This document shows, piece by piece, positions 7,930 to 15,617 of a stretch of DNA of 64,000 bases. Within the stretch, counting starts at the first letter, position 1. Each line of letters starts with the position of its first letter. The notes beneath the pieces were generated by a model. The model saw only the letters and a program-made list of their open reading frames with translations, was not told the DNA's origin and made no database searches. The DNA lies in NCBI RefSeq assembly GCF_040678635.1, contig NZ_JBFATZ010000017.1:84727-148726 (forward strand), in the 5' to 3' direction. The DNA is from Thermopolyspora sp040678635 (GTDB taxonomy: Bacteria > Actinomycetota > Actinomycetes > Streptosporangiales > Streptosporangiaceae). The position numbers and the translations under genes were made by a program.

Positions 7930-8502
7930 TCAGGTCGTCGGCATGGGCAACTGGGCGAGCATGAAATCGACGCGGCGGCCTGGCTCGTCCGCAGGGACGA
8001 AGATGGGCCGGTAGCCGGCGTCGTAATAGCCCTGGATGATCAGCTCGTGGACGCGGCGAATCTCGCGTTCCTTGGCCCACACCAGGTCGTCCTCGGAGTC
8101 GAAGTCGTCAAGCGGGTCTAGGACGAAGACGGCGTCGTACCGGTAAATCCTTGTGGCCTTCTCCAACTCCGAGTAGGGGCCCAGGCCGAAGAACGCGTCC
8201 CACCCGTACCCGTCGGGGATGCCGCGGTTGTAGAAGCGCAGCCCGAACTTGTGGTCACAGTACTCAGCGATGAACGCCTCCAGCACGTCACGCGAGTAGT
8301 CCCGCCGGTCGCCAACCTGCAGGTGTCGGCCAAGCCGGTCGCGATGCTTGCGGTAGATCTCCCGCGCGGGTTCGCCCTCGGTCGCGGGGATGCCACGTGC
8401 GTGCAACTCGCCGAGCACGGCCTCCTTGCCGGCCGAAGGCCCACCGGTCACGACGTACCGGCGGGGCGGAGTATTCGGGGCAAGGAGTTGGTCAAGGCTC
8501 AT
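7930..8502 (-). CDS. AAA_28-type P-loop ATPase/kinase
   Basis: 190 aa. Walker A at residues 20-27 (GGPSAGKE) after a beta strand RRYVVT, a central FYNRGIPDGYGWDAFFG segment and a probable Walker B (DAVFVLDPLDDF). This matches the NadR/AAA_28 group of small P-loop kinases, whose known members phosphorylate nucleosides or bind nucleotides. The ATG overlaps the TGA of the upstream gene (ATGA) and the next gene follows after 14 nt, so it is the middle gene of a three-gene operon. The substrate cannot be told from the sequence. Confidence 0.8.
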   Translation of the reverse strand: MSLDQLLAPNTPPRRYVVTGGPSAGKEAVLGELHARGIPATEGEPAREIYRKHRDRLGRHLQVGDRRDYSRDVLEAFIAEYCDHKFGLRFYNRGIPDGYGWDAFFGLGPYSELEKATRIYRYDAVFVLDPLDDFDSEDDLVWAKEREIRRVHELIIQGYYDAGYRPIFVPADEPGRRVDFMLAQLPMPTT

Positions 8503-9422
8503 GACATGGATACCTTCTCCTCGGTGCCGCCGTCACGGCCGGACAGTGCCCGCCGCCATGTGGCGACGAGTTCGGCACCACCTTCGGCTGCGTCCAGCCG
8601 TGTGGTGAATTCGGCCAGTCCTGCGGTGGGGTCGCCGAGCTGGGCCAGCAGGAGCTCCTGAGCGGAAGTGAGCGGGGGCGTCCACCCGGCGTGGGCGGCG
8701 ATCTCCTGGGGACCGTAATTCGCCTCGTGTAGAAGCACCGCCCCGTAGGTGGCTCTGTAGTGCGCGCTTGCGGCCAGGACTTGGGCGTGACGCCATAGCG
8801 CCACCCCTGCCGCTTCGTGGATTTCGGCTCCGGAGGCGTCCATGCTGACCAGCCGCGCGACCGTGAGCAACTCGGCCCGTAGCAAGTAGACCGCGCCCCA
8901 CAGCGCCGCCAGGGCATGCTGATGCCCGACCGCCTCCCATGCGAACACGTCCGCCGGCAGGACCATGCGGGTAGAGGCGGCGTGCAACTCCGGAGGGGCG
9001 ACGTGCCGGGAGGCGAACTCCTCGCTGTCGCGACGTAGTTGCCAGGCGACCAGTTCCAGCACCTTGGGCTCGATCCGCTTGCGAAAGTGGTGCACCTCAT
9101 ATCGCGCGGCGGCAGCCGCGGCCTGGCGGCGGGCCGTCAACGTCGCCCCGGACGTCGCAGGTTCCGCACCGAACAGCAAGCGAGCCGCCGAGGCCAACTC
9201 GACGTTCTCAAACCGATCAAGCTGCTCGCGCAACAGCCCGTCCAGCGCCCGCGCCCGACTCGCCGGGTCCTCTGGACGCAGCGCCCGCGCCTTCACACTC
9301 TGCAGCCCCAGCAGCACCGGCCCACACGACTCCGGCCGCACCGGCAGCCCGCCGCGCACCAAAACCCGCACCTCATCCTGCAACGCGTCGTCGGCCAAGG
9401 GCCCCCTTCTTCCAACCGCCAT
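8499..9422 (-). CDS. Hypothetical helical protein, first gene of the aaRS-like/ASCH operon
   Basis: 307 aa, almost entirely predicted alpha-helical and rich in Ala, Leu, Arg and Glu. Conserved-looking blocks are LRPEDPASRARALDGLLREQL, FRKRIEPKVLELVAWQL (residues about 135-151) and WEAVGHQHALAALWGAVYLLRAELL. No signal peptide or transmembrane segment. Its stop overlaps the AAA_28 start. I do not recognise a named family. As the leading gene of the cassette it could be a sensor, an RNA-binding partner or a scaffold; these are guesses. Upstream (9423-9533) is the likely promoter. Confidence 0.65.
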   Translation of the reverse strand: MAVGRRGPLADDALQDEVRVLVRGGLPVRPESCGPVLLGLQSVKARALRPEDPASRARALDGLLREQLDRFENVELASAARLLFGAEPATSGATLTARRQAAAAAARYEVHHFRKRIEPKVLELVAWQLRRDSEEFASRHVAPPELHAASTRMVLPADVFAWEAVGHQHALAALWGAVYLLRAELLTVARLVSMDASGAEIHEAAGVALWRHAQVLAASAHYRATYGAVLLHEANYGPQEIAAHAGWTPPLTSAQELLLAQLGDPTAGLAEFTTRLDAAEGGAELVATWRRALSGRDGGTEEKVSMS

Positions 9423-9533
9423 GGAACCAGTGTGGCAACCATGACCACCAGATGCCCAGTCCTACGCCCAGAAAATACCCACATAATGGCTGGCTCTCAT
9501 GCGCGCTACTCCTTGCTTCCCGCCAGGGTGCGC

Positions 9534-9625
9534 GTTCCGATCCCCCTCGTAGGGGACGATAGGGGACGTCTGTTCGCCCGCCGCGAGCGTCGACTGGGAG
9601 CTATTGCGACCCCCTCAGGGGCGTC
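9534..9625 (-). repeat. Decayed two-repeat CRISPR relic
   Basis: 9534-9567 (GTTCCGATCCCCCTCGTAGG, then GGACGATAGGGGAC) and 9603-9625 (ATTGCGACCCCCTCAGGGGC, then GTC) resemble the minus-strand repeat of array 2 with small insertions and deletions. They are separated by 35 bp, a normal spacer length. The relic lies just upstream of the array 3 leader and points the other way. Confidence 0.55.
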
Positions 9626-9639
9626 TCCCTCCGACCCGA

Positions 9640-9850
9640 CGGCATCCGCGCAGGTCAACGTCACTCTCCGAGGCAACAGCTGGCCGCACCTCACCACAAC
9701 GCGTTACGCTGCCACCAGCCAGCGCAAGGCCGTACACGATCATGGTTTTGCAGCAAACCTCCGGGGTTTCCAACACGACCGGAGGTTCACTGCAAAACTC
9801 GCCCTTGAGCCCGCCGCAAAAGCACCGCCCACCTGCGGCTTTACTCTCGG
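9640..9850 (+). promoter_or_regulatory. CRISPR array 3 leader
   Basis: Homologous to the array 1 leader: shared blocks include CTCTCCGAGGCAACA, GCGTTACGCTGCCACCAG, the palindrome at 9749-9794 and the stretch TTGAGCCCGCCGCAAAAGCA leading to the first repeat. The segment 9423-9533 holds only the operon promoter region for the leftward genes. Confidence 0.75.
9749..9794. repeat. Leader palindrome of CRISPR array 3
   Basis: TGCAGCAAACCTCCGG (9749-9764) and CCGGAGGTTCACTGCA (9779-9794), two mismatches, 14-nt centre (GGTTTCCAACACGA). The distance to the first repeat is again 56 nt (9795-9850). Confidence 0.85.
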
Positions 9851-10014
9851 GTCCTCATCGCCCCTGCGAGGGGTCGCAACCTGGTGACCAGCTCAGCACG
9901 GCCGAGGGTGCGCTGAGGTCCTCATCGCCCCTGCGAGGGGTCGCAACAGGCGGAGACCTACGGCTTGGATCTCGCCGACGTCGAGTCCTCATCGCCCCTG
10001 TGAGGGGTCGCAAC
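9851..10014 (+). CRISPR. CRISPR array 3, three repeats
   Basis: Repeats at 9851-9880, 9918-9947 and 9985-10014 with two 37-bp spacers. The first two start GTCCTCATCGCC with CGA in the loop; the last has TGA as in array 1. It is short but has an intact leader, so it may be young, shrunken or little used. The sequence right after the last repeat (GATCTGGACC, then GCCACGGTGC) resembles that after the last repeat of array 1. Confidence 0.93.
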
Positions 10015-10092
10015 GATCTGGACCGTGCCACGGTGCAGGTGGCGTGGGAGCACTGTGTGTGGCCTGTTCGGCGGTGGTGGCGGAGGGCTGGT

Positions 10093-10185
10093 GGCAAGGC
10101 CCGCAAACGCTGGGCCACCCGCTGGAAGGCCGCCCTCAACGTCTTCGCCGTCGCCTTCGAAGGCCGCCTGACCCCGACCAGCTGA
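10093..10185 (+). mobile_element. IS256-family transposase C-terminal relic
   Basis: Reads GKARKRWATRWKAALNVF then AVAFEGRLTPTS and stop on the plus strand, nearly the same as the relic at 3478-3573, but in the opposite orientation relative to its array. Only the C-terminal 30 codons remain. It lies 78 bp past the last repeat of array 3. Confidence 0.7.
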
Positions 10186-10344
10186 TAGAACAAATCAAGA
10201 TCGAGTTAACCGGACACACCCGGCAGGGGCGCACGTCGACCACCTGATGCCGCTCGTGCCCGGCCACGGGCGCGCCCGCCGGCGGTTGCGCGCATTCCCG
10301 GCACCGGACCGGCTCGATCACGACCGTCTGATCGCGACTGGGAA

Positions 10345-10578
10345 TCAGTCGTCAGCCGCCTGGACGGGGGAGACCGAGATGAGGGTGACGCCGAGGTCGC
10401 GTACCTTGGCGAGCAGGCCGTGCAGCTCCGACTGGTCCGTCACGACGCCGCGAATGGTGCTTGTGCCGCCTTCCTCGTGGGTGATGGTGAGGCCGCCGAA
10501 CCAGCTCGTCCACTGGTGGTCGAGGTGTCCCTCGATGCGGATTTCGTAGCGCATCGGTGCACGACGATCTTTCGGCAT
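10345..10578 (-). CDS. Small conserved hypothetical protein
   Basis: 77 aa from this ATG; the core MRYEIRIEGHLDHQWTSWFG, GLTITHEEGGTS, then VTDQSELHGLLAKVRDLG and LISVSPV, is a small alpha/beta protein found widely in actinomycetes beside membrane genes and regulators. Homologues usually start at MRYEIRI (10554), so the first eight residues may be untranslated; I keep the ATG at 10578 because it follows the upstream stop by 2 nt. Function unknown. Last gene of the three-gene run from 11973. Confidence 0.7.
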   Translation of the reverse strand: MPKDRRAPMRYEIRIEGHLDHQWTSWFGGLTITHEEGGTSTIRGVVTDQSELHGLLAKVRDLGVTLISVSPVQAADD

Positions 10579-10580
10579 GG

Positions 10581-11288
10581 TCAGGAACCCGCTGTCGCGG
10601 CTCGTGCTCGCCGTGCCCGGCGGGCTTCGGGGCGTCGGATGACCCATTCGGCGACGGCCGCGTTGATGACCCAACCCGCGCTGACGGACAAACCGGTGCT
10701 GAGGTCGCTGGTGCCGAAGATGCCTTCGCCGATGCCTTGGGTGAACGCCTGGGTCCCGGCGGCGACGGCGAGGGCGTAGGCACGGATCATCCAGGCGCGG
10801 TGCGCGGCGATGTCGCGGCGACGGATCGCGGTGAACCCGAGGACGATGCTGGTCGCCGTCGCGGAACCGACGACGAGCCGGACGGTCCACAGCAGGTCGC
10901 CGCCTGGCGCGCCGGGGTGGAACAGAGTCATCCAGAGCCCGGATCCGGCGACGACCAGCCCGGCTCCGATGAGCACGCGGCCGGCTCGGCGGTGCCAGGC
11001 GCGATGTTCCTGGCGTATCCGGGAAGGGAACTGGAACGCGCCGGCGATGACGTACCCCGCGGCGGCGACGACGTGCAGGACAAGCGGGACAGGTGAGGCG
11101 TCGATGCGCGGGTTGGCGGGCAGTGTATGCGGCCCGCCGACGACCTCGAGGACCCGAAGTGACCCGGCGATGAGCGGGATGATGGTGAGGGCCACCAGCG
11201 CGGCAGGCACCCGCAAGCTCGATCGGTCCGGGGCGCCCGCACGGCGCCGGGGCGCCGTGCGGGTTCCGGGGGCGATGCGCTGGGTCAT
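10581..11288 (-). CDS. DUF2306 membrane protein
   Basis: 235 aa. About six hydrophobic helices after a basic N-terminus (VPAALVALTIIPLIAGSLRV; PLVLHVVAAAGYVIAGAFQF; RAGRVLIGAGLVVAGSGLWM; LVVGSATATSIVLGFTAI), with HRRAGR and the AHRAWMIRAYAL motif typical of DUF2306. Histidines in these positions suggest a haem- or quinone-type membrane protein, but this is not established. The ATG overlaps the stop of the upstream gene (ATGA). It is likely controlled by the LuxR regulator at 12130. Confidence 0.8.
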   Translation of the reverse strand: MTQRIAPGTRTAPRRRAGAPDRSSLRVPAALVALTIIPLIAGSLRVLEVVGGPHTLPANPRIDASPVPLVLHVVAAAGYVIAGAFQFPSRIRQEHRAWHRRAGRVLIGAGLVVAGSGLWMTLFHPGAPGGDLLWTVRLVVGSATATSIVLGFTAIRRRDIAAHRAWMIRAYALAVAAGTQAFTQGIGEGIFGTSDLSTGLSVSAGWVINAAVAEWVIRRPEARRARRARAATAGS

Positions 11289-11973
11289 TTCGCGCTCGCG
11301 GTCGTGACGCCGCGGCCGCGGACCTCGGTGGTTTGAGTGGAGGTGTTCCCGCCGGCCGTGCTCCACAGCGAGTAACCGAGGCCGATCATGGCGATGCCGT
11401 TCGGGAAGGCCAGCAGCCGGTAGAAGGCGTCCGGCATCACGGAGAGTGCGATGGTGACGAGGCCACCGACCGCGAGGAGCGCGGTGGCCCACCGCGCGAG
11501 GACCCTGGCCCGGTACAAGGCGACGCCGAGGATGAGGCCCCCGGCCAGATACATGAGTCCCTGGATCTGGAAGACCACGTCCAGCGCTCCGACGTCGTCC
11601 GTGGCCGTGCCTCCGGTGGCTACGGCGAGGACGCCCCGCACGTACGAGGGGTCGGTCTCAGCGATGGAGGGCAATACGAACGCGGCGGCGAAGGTGGTGC
11701 TCATGGTGAAGAGGTAGCCGGCGGCGAACACCAGGTAGCCGATGAGTCCGAGGACTCCGTTCCGGCGGACCTGGCTCAGGTACATGCCGGTGATGCCGGC
11801 CAGCGCCAACGCTGCCATCAGGACCTTCAGCGAATTCCGGATGGCGACTTCGGTCGTGGTGATGGAAGTGATGTCCAGATGGGGATGGTTGATCTGGACC
11901 CCGATGAAGATCAGGCCCGCGGCGACCGCGGATGCGCCGGCGAGGCGGGTCAGAGACGTAGTGGTAATGGTCA
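11285..11973 (-). CDS. Multi-pass membrane protein, DUF4386-like
   Basis: 229 aa, about six to seven transmembrane helices (LAGASAVAAGLIFIGVQI near the start, later VLMAALALAGITGMYL and LMYLAGGLILGVALY). Ends in a short Thr/Ser-rich cytoplasmic tail. The ATG has GGGAGCACC upstream. Resembles small actinobacterial membrane proteins seen next to DUF2306 genes and MalT-like regulators; the DUF4386 likeness is tentative. No catalytic motif is seen. Confidence 0.7.
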
Positions 11974-12049
11974 TTGCGGTGCTCCCGGTCGTGGGGCCGG
12001 GCAGGGTGCCCGGCGTTGTCCGTGAGCGTAGGAAGCGACCTGGTGACCG

Positions 12050-12068
12050 CACATCACCACCTGATGTG
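12050..12068. promoter_or_regulatory. Inverted repeat in front of the membrane-protein operon
   Basis: CACATCA and TGATGTG, a perfect 7-bp inverted repeat with a 5-nt centre, 77 bp upstream of the ATG at 11973. A second overlapping pair ATCACCA/TGGTGAT extends right. Good candidate site for the neighbouring LuxR regulator; inferred from position. Confidence 0.45.
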
Positions 12069-12129
12069 ACGGGTTGGTGATCCGAACGCTCGGCCGTCGT
12101 CGGGCTTGGACCGCAGTGGCCGGTGCGGA

Positions 12130-14790
12130 TCACATGAGGCCGAGTTCCGCGGCACGCCGTACGGCGCCCGCGCGGGTGCTCGCGTTGAGCTTGGTGAAGA
12201 TGTGTTTAGTGTGGGTCCGCAGTGTGTTGACCGACACGAACAGCCGGCGCGCGATCTGGGGTCCGGTCAGGTCTGTCGCGAGCAGTCGCAGGACCTCGAG
12301 TTCGCGTCGGCTTAGTGCGTCGTGCGGTACGCCCGTGACGGCCGGGGCGGTGGCGGAGGTGCGCCGCAACAGCGCCAGCGGATCGGTCGCCAGCCCGCGT
12401 TCCTCGACTGCCTGGAGCAGTGACTCCATGGGCGGGCCCTCGTCGAGGAACAGCCGGGCGTGACCGGCAGGCACGGCCGCCTCCAACGCCCGGGTGAGCG
12501 GGGTCATCGCCTCACCGACGTTTCCCCCGGCTCGGTGGGCGAGTGCGCGGAGCATCAGGATCTCGATCACGCCGCCCTCGCGGCCGGCGCCCTCCGCCGC
12601 GGTGAAGAGCCGCCCCAGCAAGGCGAGGGCCTCGTCAACCCGCTGCTCAGCGATCAGAAGCCGGACGAGCGTCAGGTGGTCGCACTCGGCGAGGTAGGAC
12701 AGGTCGCCGTCGGTGGTGACGCCGTGCTCGCGAGCCCAGCGCCGGGCGAGGTCCAGCCGGCCTCGCGCGATGTCGACCCGGGCCCTGAGGGCGGGTATCG
12801 GGCGTACGTCGGGAAAGAAGCCGGGGAGGTAGTGCGCCTGGGCCTGCTCGAGAAGGCCGGCCGCGAGGTCGAGGTCGCCGTGGGCCTGCCGGAGCCCGGC
12901 CATGGCGACGTACCAGCGGTGCCGGTTCTCCGGAAGGGAACCGACATCGCCGAGTTCCCACGCGGTCTGCAGGTGCTCCGCGGCGGCATCCAGGTCGCCG
13001 CGCTCACGCAGCGCGTCGGCGAGGCCCACGTGCAGGTCCCCGGTCACCGGCAGCGCGACGTCCGGGCGCTCCCGGGCCGCGGCCAGCGCGCGCTCGTGGA
13101 GGTATCCCGCCTCGTCGGGGCGCCCGCGTGCCAACCACATCCCGGCCAAGACGACGGTGCCGCCGAGCTCGTCGGCCAGGTTCCCCGCGGCATGCAGGCT
13201 GCGTACCGCCTGGGCGAATGTCTCGACCGCGGCGTCGAGCTCGCCGGCGGCCCACAGGGCCAGGCCGAGGAACCCGGCCCCGGCCCCCCGGGCGAAGTGA
13301 TCGTCGGGGCGCGCCAGGTCGAGCACGCGCCGAGCGTGTTCCGCCGTGCCCGCGCTATCGCCACGGGCCTGGGCGACGGCGGCCCGGTACATCGCGATCA
13401 TCATGGGCAGCTGCCGGAGCTCGTCGGTCGCGTTCCTCGTCTCGTCGGGCCGCATCCCGGCCAACGAGTCATCGGCGTCGCGCAGGCGGGCGTCCGCGTC
13501 GTCCACCTCGCCATCGCCGAGTCGGCTCCACGCGACCGTGACGTTGAGGATCGGACGGCGCTTCACGACGTCGTCCGGCAGCCTTCGCAGCCAGTGCCGG
13601 ATGGTCCGGTCCTGCCGCTGTCTGCGGGCCATGGGCAGTGCCTGCTCGATAAGGTCGGCCGCGTACACGTAGTCGTGACCTGCGACAGCGTGCGCGATCG
13701 CATCCTGAGAACGGCCGTGGTCGGCGTACCACCTGGCAGCCGCGCGGTGCAGGACCGGCACCCGGTCGGGCCGCTGGGCCGCCAGCCGGGCCCGCAGCGC
13801 GTCGGCGAAGAGGTGGTGGTACCGGTACCACTGCCGCCGGTCATCAAGGGGTACGACGAACACGTTGTCGCGCTCAAGCGCCTCGAGTACGTCCCGCCCG
13901 TCGTTTCGACCGGTGAGCGCGTCGCACAGCGGGCCGGTCAGCCGGTCGAGGACCGCGGTGTCGAGGAGGAAGGCGCGAGCGTGTCGGGGTTGGCTCCGCA
14001 GAACCTCCTGGACGAGGTAGTCGAGGACGAAGCGATGGCTTCCGGTGAACGCCTCGATGAAGTAGCCCGCGTCGCCCCGGTCGCGCAGCGAAAGGGCCGC
14101 GAGTTGGAGGCCGACTGCCCATCCCTCGGTTCGGTGCTCCAGGGCATCGATGTGACCGGGTTCGAGATCAAGGCCCATGACATCGTTCAGGAAGGCCGCC
14201 GCCTCTGGCTGTGTGAATCGGAGGTCCGCCGCGCGAAACTCGACCAGTTCACCGCGGGCCCGCAGGCGCGTCACCGGAAGCGGAGGGTCGGCGCGGGTGG
14301 CGAGGGCGACGCCGGCGTACGGCGGGAGGTGGTCGATCATGAAAGTGACCGCCTTGTGAACCTCATGGCAATCGATGACGTGGTAGTCATCAAGTGCGAC
14401 CACGATCGGTCCGTCGAGGCCGTCGAGGTCGTTGATCAGGCTCACGATGACGCTGGAGGCCGCCGCGGCGCCGTCGCCCCGCACCAGTGCCGCCGCGTCG
14501 ACGCCGACCTGTGGTGCGGTGGTCTGGATCGCGGCGAGCAGGTTGGCCAGAAATCTACGTGGGTCGTTGTCCTCGGCCTCAAGCGAGAGCCAGGCGACCC
14601 GGCGGGGCTCGGAGTGCTGGACCGTCCGCCACTGACTGAGCCATTGGCTCAGGAGCGTTGTCTTGCCGAAGCCGGCCGGCGCGGAGAGAAGGATCATACG
14701 AGGCAGCGGGCTCGCCCGCAGCGGCATCTGATCGGTGAGCCGCGGCCGAGGAACGAGCCGGCGCCGCGGCGTCGGGATGCCGGTACCCAT
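12130..14790 (-). CDS. LuxR-family MalT-like transcriptional regulator
   Basis: 886 aa. N-terminal STAND ATPase with Walker A SAPAGFGKTTLL near residue 38, Walker B IVVALDDYHVID, then winged-helix and TPR-like helical repeats, and a C-terminal LuxR HTH (LSRRELEVLRLLATDLTGPQ then IARRLFVSVNTLRTHTKHIF). This is the MalT architecture at the usual length (about 900 aa). Such proteins bind an inducer, oligomerise with ATP and activate nearby promoters. I chose the ATG starting MGTGIPTPRRRLVPRP, typical for the family; a GTG 15 codons upstream also exists. The gene leads the leftward membrane genes and is the likely regulator. Confidence 0.88.
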   Translation of the reverse strand: MGTGIPTPRRRLVPRPRLTDQMPLRASPLPRMILLSAPAGFGKTTLLSQWLSQWRTVQHSEPRRVAWLSLEAEDNDPRRFLANLLAAIQTTAPQVGVDAAALVRGDGAAAASSVIVSLINDLDGLDGPIVVALDDYHVIDCHEVHKAVTFMIDHLPPYAGVALATRADPPLPVTRLRARGELVEFRAADLRFTQPEAAAFLNDVMGLDLEPGHIDALEHRTEGWAVGLQLAALSLRDRGDAGYFIEAFTGSHRFVLDYLVQEVLRSQPRHARAFLLDTAVLDRLTGPLCDALTGRNDGRDVLEALERDNVFVVPLDDRRQWYRYHHLFADALRARLAAQRPDRVPVLHRAAARWYADHGRSQDAIAHAVAGHDYVYAADLIEQALPMARRQRQDRTIRHWLRRLPDDVVKRRPILNVTVAWSRLGDGEVDDADARLRDADDSLAGMRPDETRNATDELRQLPMMIAMYRAAVAQARGDSAGTAEHARRVLDLARPDDHFARGAGAGFLGLALWAAGELDAAVETFAQAVRSLHAAGNLADELGGTVVLAGMWLARGRPDEAGYLHERALAAARERPDVALPVTGDLHVGLADALRERGDLDAAAEHLQTAWELGDVGSLPENRHRWYVAMAGLRQAHGDLDLAAGLLEQAQAHYLPGFFPDVRPIPALRARVDIARGRLDLARRWAREHGVTTDGDLSYLAECDHLTLVRLLIAEQRVDEALALLGRLFTAAEGAGREGGVIEILMLRALAHRAGGNVGEAMTPLTRALEAAVPAGHARLFLDEGPPMESLLQAVEERGLATDPLALLRRTSATAPAVTGVPHDALSRRELEVLRLLATDLTGPQIARRLFVSVNTLRTHTKHIFTKLNASTRAGAVRRAAELGLM

Positions 14791-14876
14791 GAACGCCACT
14801 CGGCCAGCGTAGGGCCGACTTCCGCGAACCACCACCGCACTGGGCCGGCCAACGCCGAGGCGGCGACACCCGGCTC

Positions 14877-15539
14877 TCAGCCGAGGTGGGGATCGGGAAG
14901 CGGTCCTGACCCGGTGCCGTCGTCGGACGCGCGGACCAGCATGCGCTCACCCGGGCGGCCGAAGATGCTCAGGACCTCGGCCGGCCCGTCGCCGGTGCTT
15001 CCGAACCAGTGCGGCACCTGGGTGTCGAACTCGGCCGCCTCACCGACCCCCAGGACGAGGTCCCGGTCGCCGAGGATGAGGCGCATCCGACCGGACAGCA
15101 CATAGAGCCACTCGAATCCATCGTGTGCGCGCGGGTTCGGCGTTGACTGGGACGCCGGGATGATGATCTTCCACGCCTGCACCCCGCCCGGGCCGGTCAA
15201 CGGGAGCACGGTGCGGCCGTTGACGCGGCGAGGCTTGAGCCGGATGCGTGGATCGCCGACCTCGGGTGCGCCGACGAGGTCGTCGATCGGCACGCGGTAG
15301 GTCTGCGCGAGCGGCAGCAACAGTTCCAGGCTGGGTCGTCGCTGTCCGTTCTCCAGCCGGGACAGGGTGCTCTTCGAGATGCCGGTCCGTTGGGCCGCGA
15401 CGGTCAGCGTCAGTCCGCGCTGCCGGCGCACACGCCGCAGCCGCGGGCCGACCAGGTCCAGCGCCGCGGCAATGGGCGTCGCAGGGTCCGGCGAGTCGCT
15501 GGAAGGAGCGGCCGGACGCCGGCTCCGCTTCGTCGTCAC
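14877..15539 (-). CDS. XRE-family regulator with cupin sensor domain
   Basis: 220 aa from the GTG at 15539. HTH at residues about 25-75 (LRRVRRQRGLTLTVAAQRTG, then STLSRLENGQRRPSL), followed by a cupin_2 domain (HDGFEWLYVLSGRMRLILGD; EAAEFDTQVPHWFGS). The HGFEWLYVLSG and VPHW histidines fit the metal or ligand site. An upstream ATG (15614) would put the N-terminus through the divergent promoter and its inverted repeat, so the GTG is preferred. Divergent from the oxidoreductase at 15618, which it probably controls together with itself. Confidence 0.85.
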   Translation of the reverse strand: MTTKRSRRPAAPSSDSPDPATPIAAALDLVGPRLRRVRRQRGLTLTVAAQRTGISKSTLSRLENGQRRPSLELLLPLAQTYRVPIDDLVGAPEVGDPRIRLKPRRVNGRTVLPLTGPGGVQAWKIIIPASQSTPNPRAHDGFEWLYVLSGRMRLILGDRDLVLGVGEAAEFDTQVPHWFGSTGDGPAEVLSIFGRPGERMLVRASDDGTGSGPLPDPHLG

Positions 15540-15570
15540 CGGGCAATTGGAGCACGCGGTTCCCGGAAAC

Positions 15571-15586
15571 GGCAACAATCGTTGCC
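15571..15586. promoter_or_regulatory. Perfect inverted repeat in the XRE-cupin/oxidoreductase divergent region
   Basis: GGCAACAATCGTTGCC: 6-bp arms, 4-nt centre, between the GTG at 15539 and the ATG at 15618. Placed as an operator for the XRE-cupin protein; the assignment is by position and symmetry. Confidence 0.55.
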
Positions 15587-15617
15587 CGGCCGGCGACAAC
15601 CAGCGAGGCTTCATGTC

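Noticed and set aside
12460..15105. Long plus-strand open frame opposite the LuxR gene
   Set aside because: Shadow of GC-rich minus-strand codons; no ribosome site and no domain pattern.
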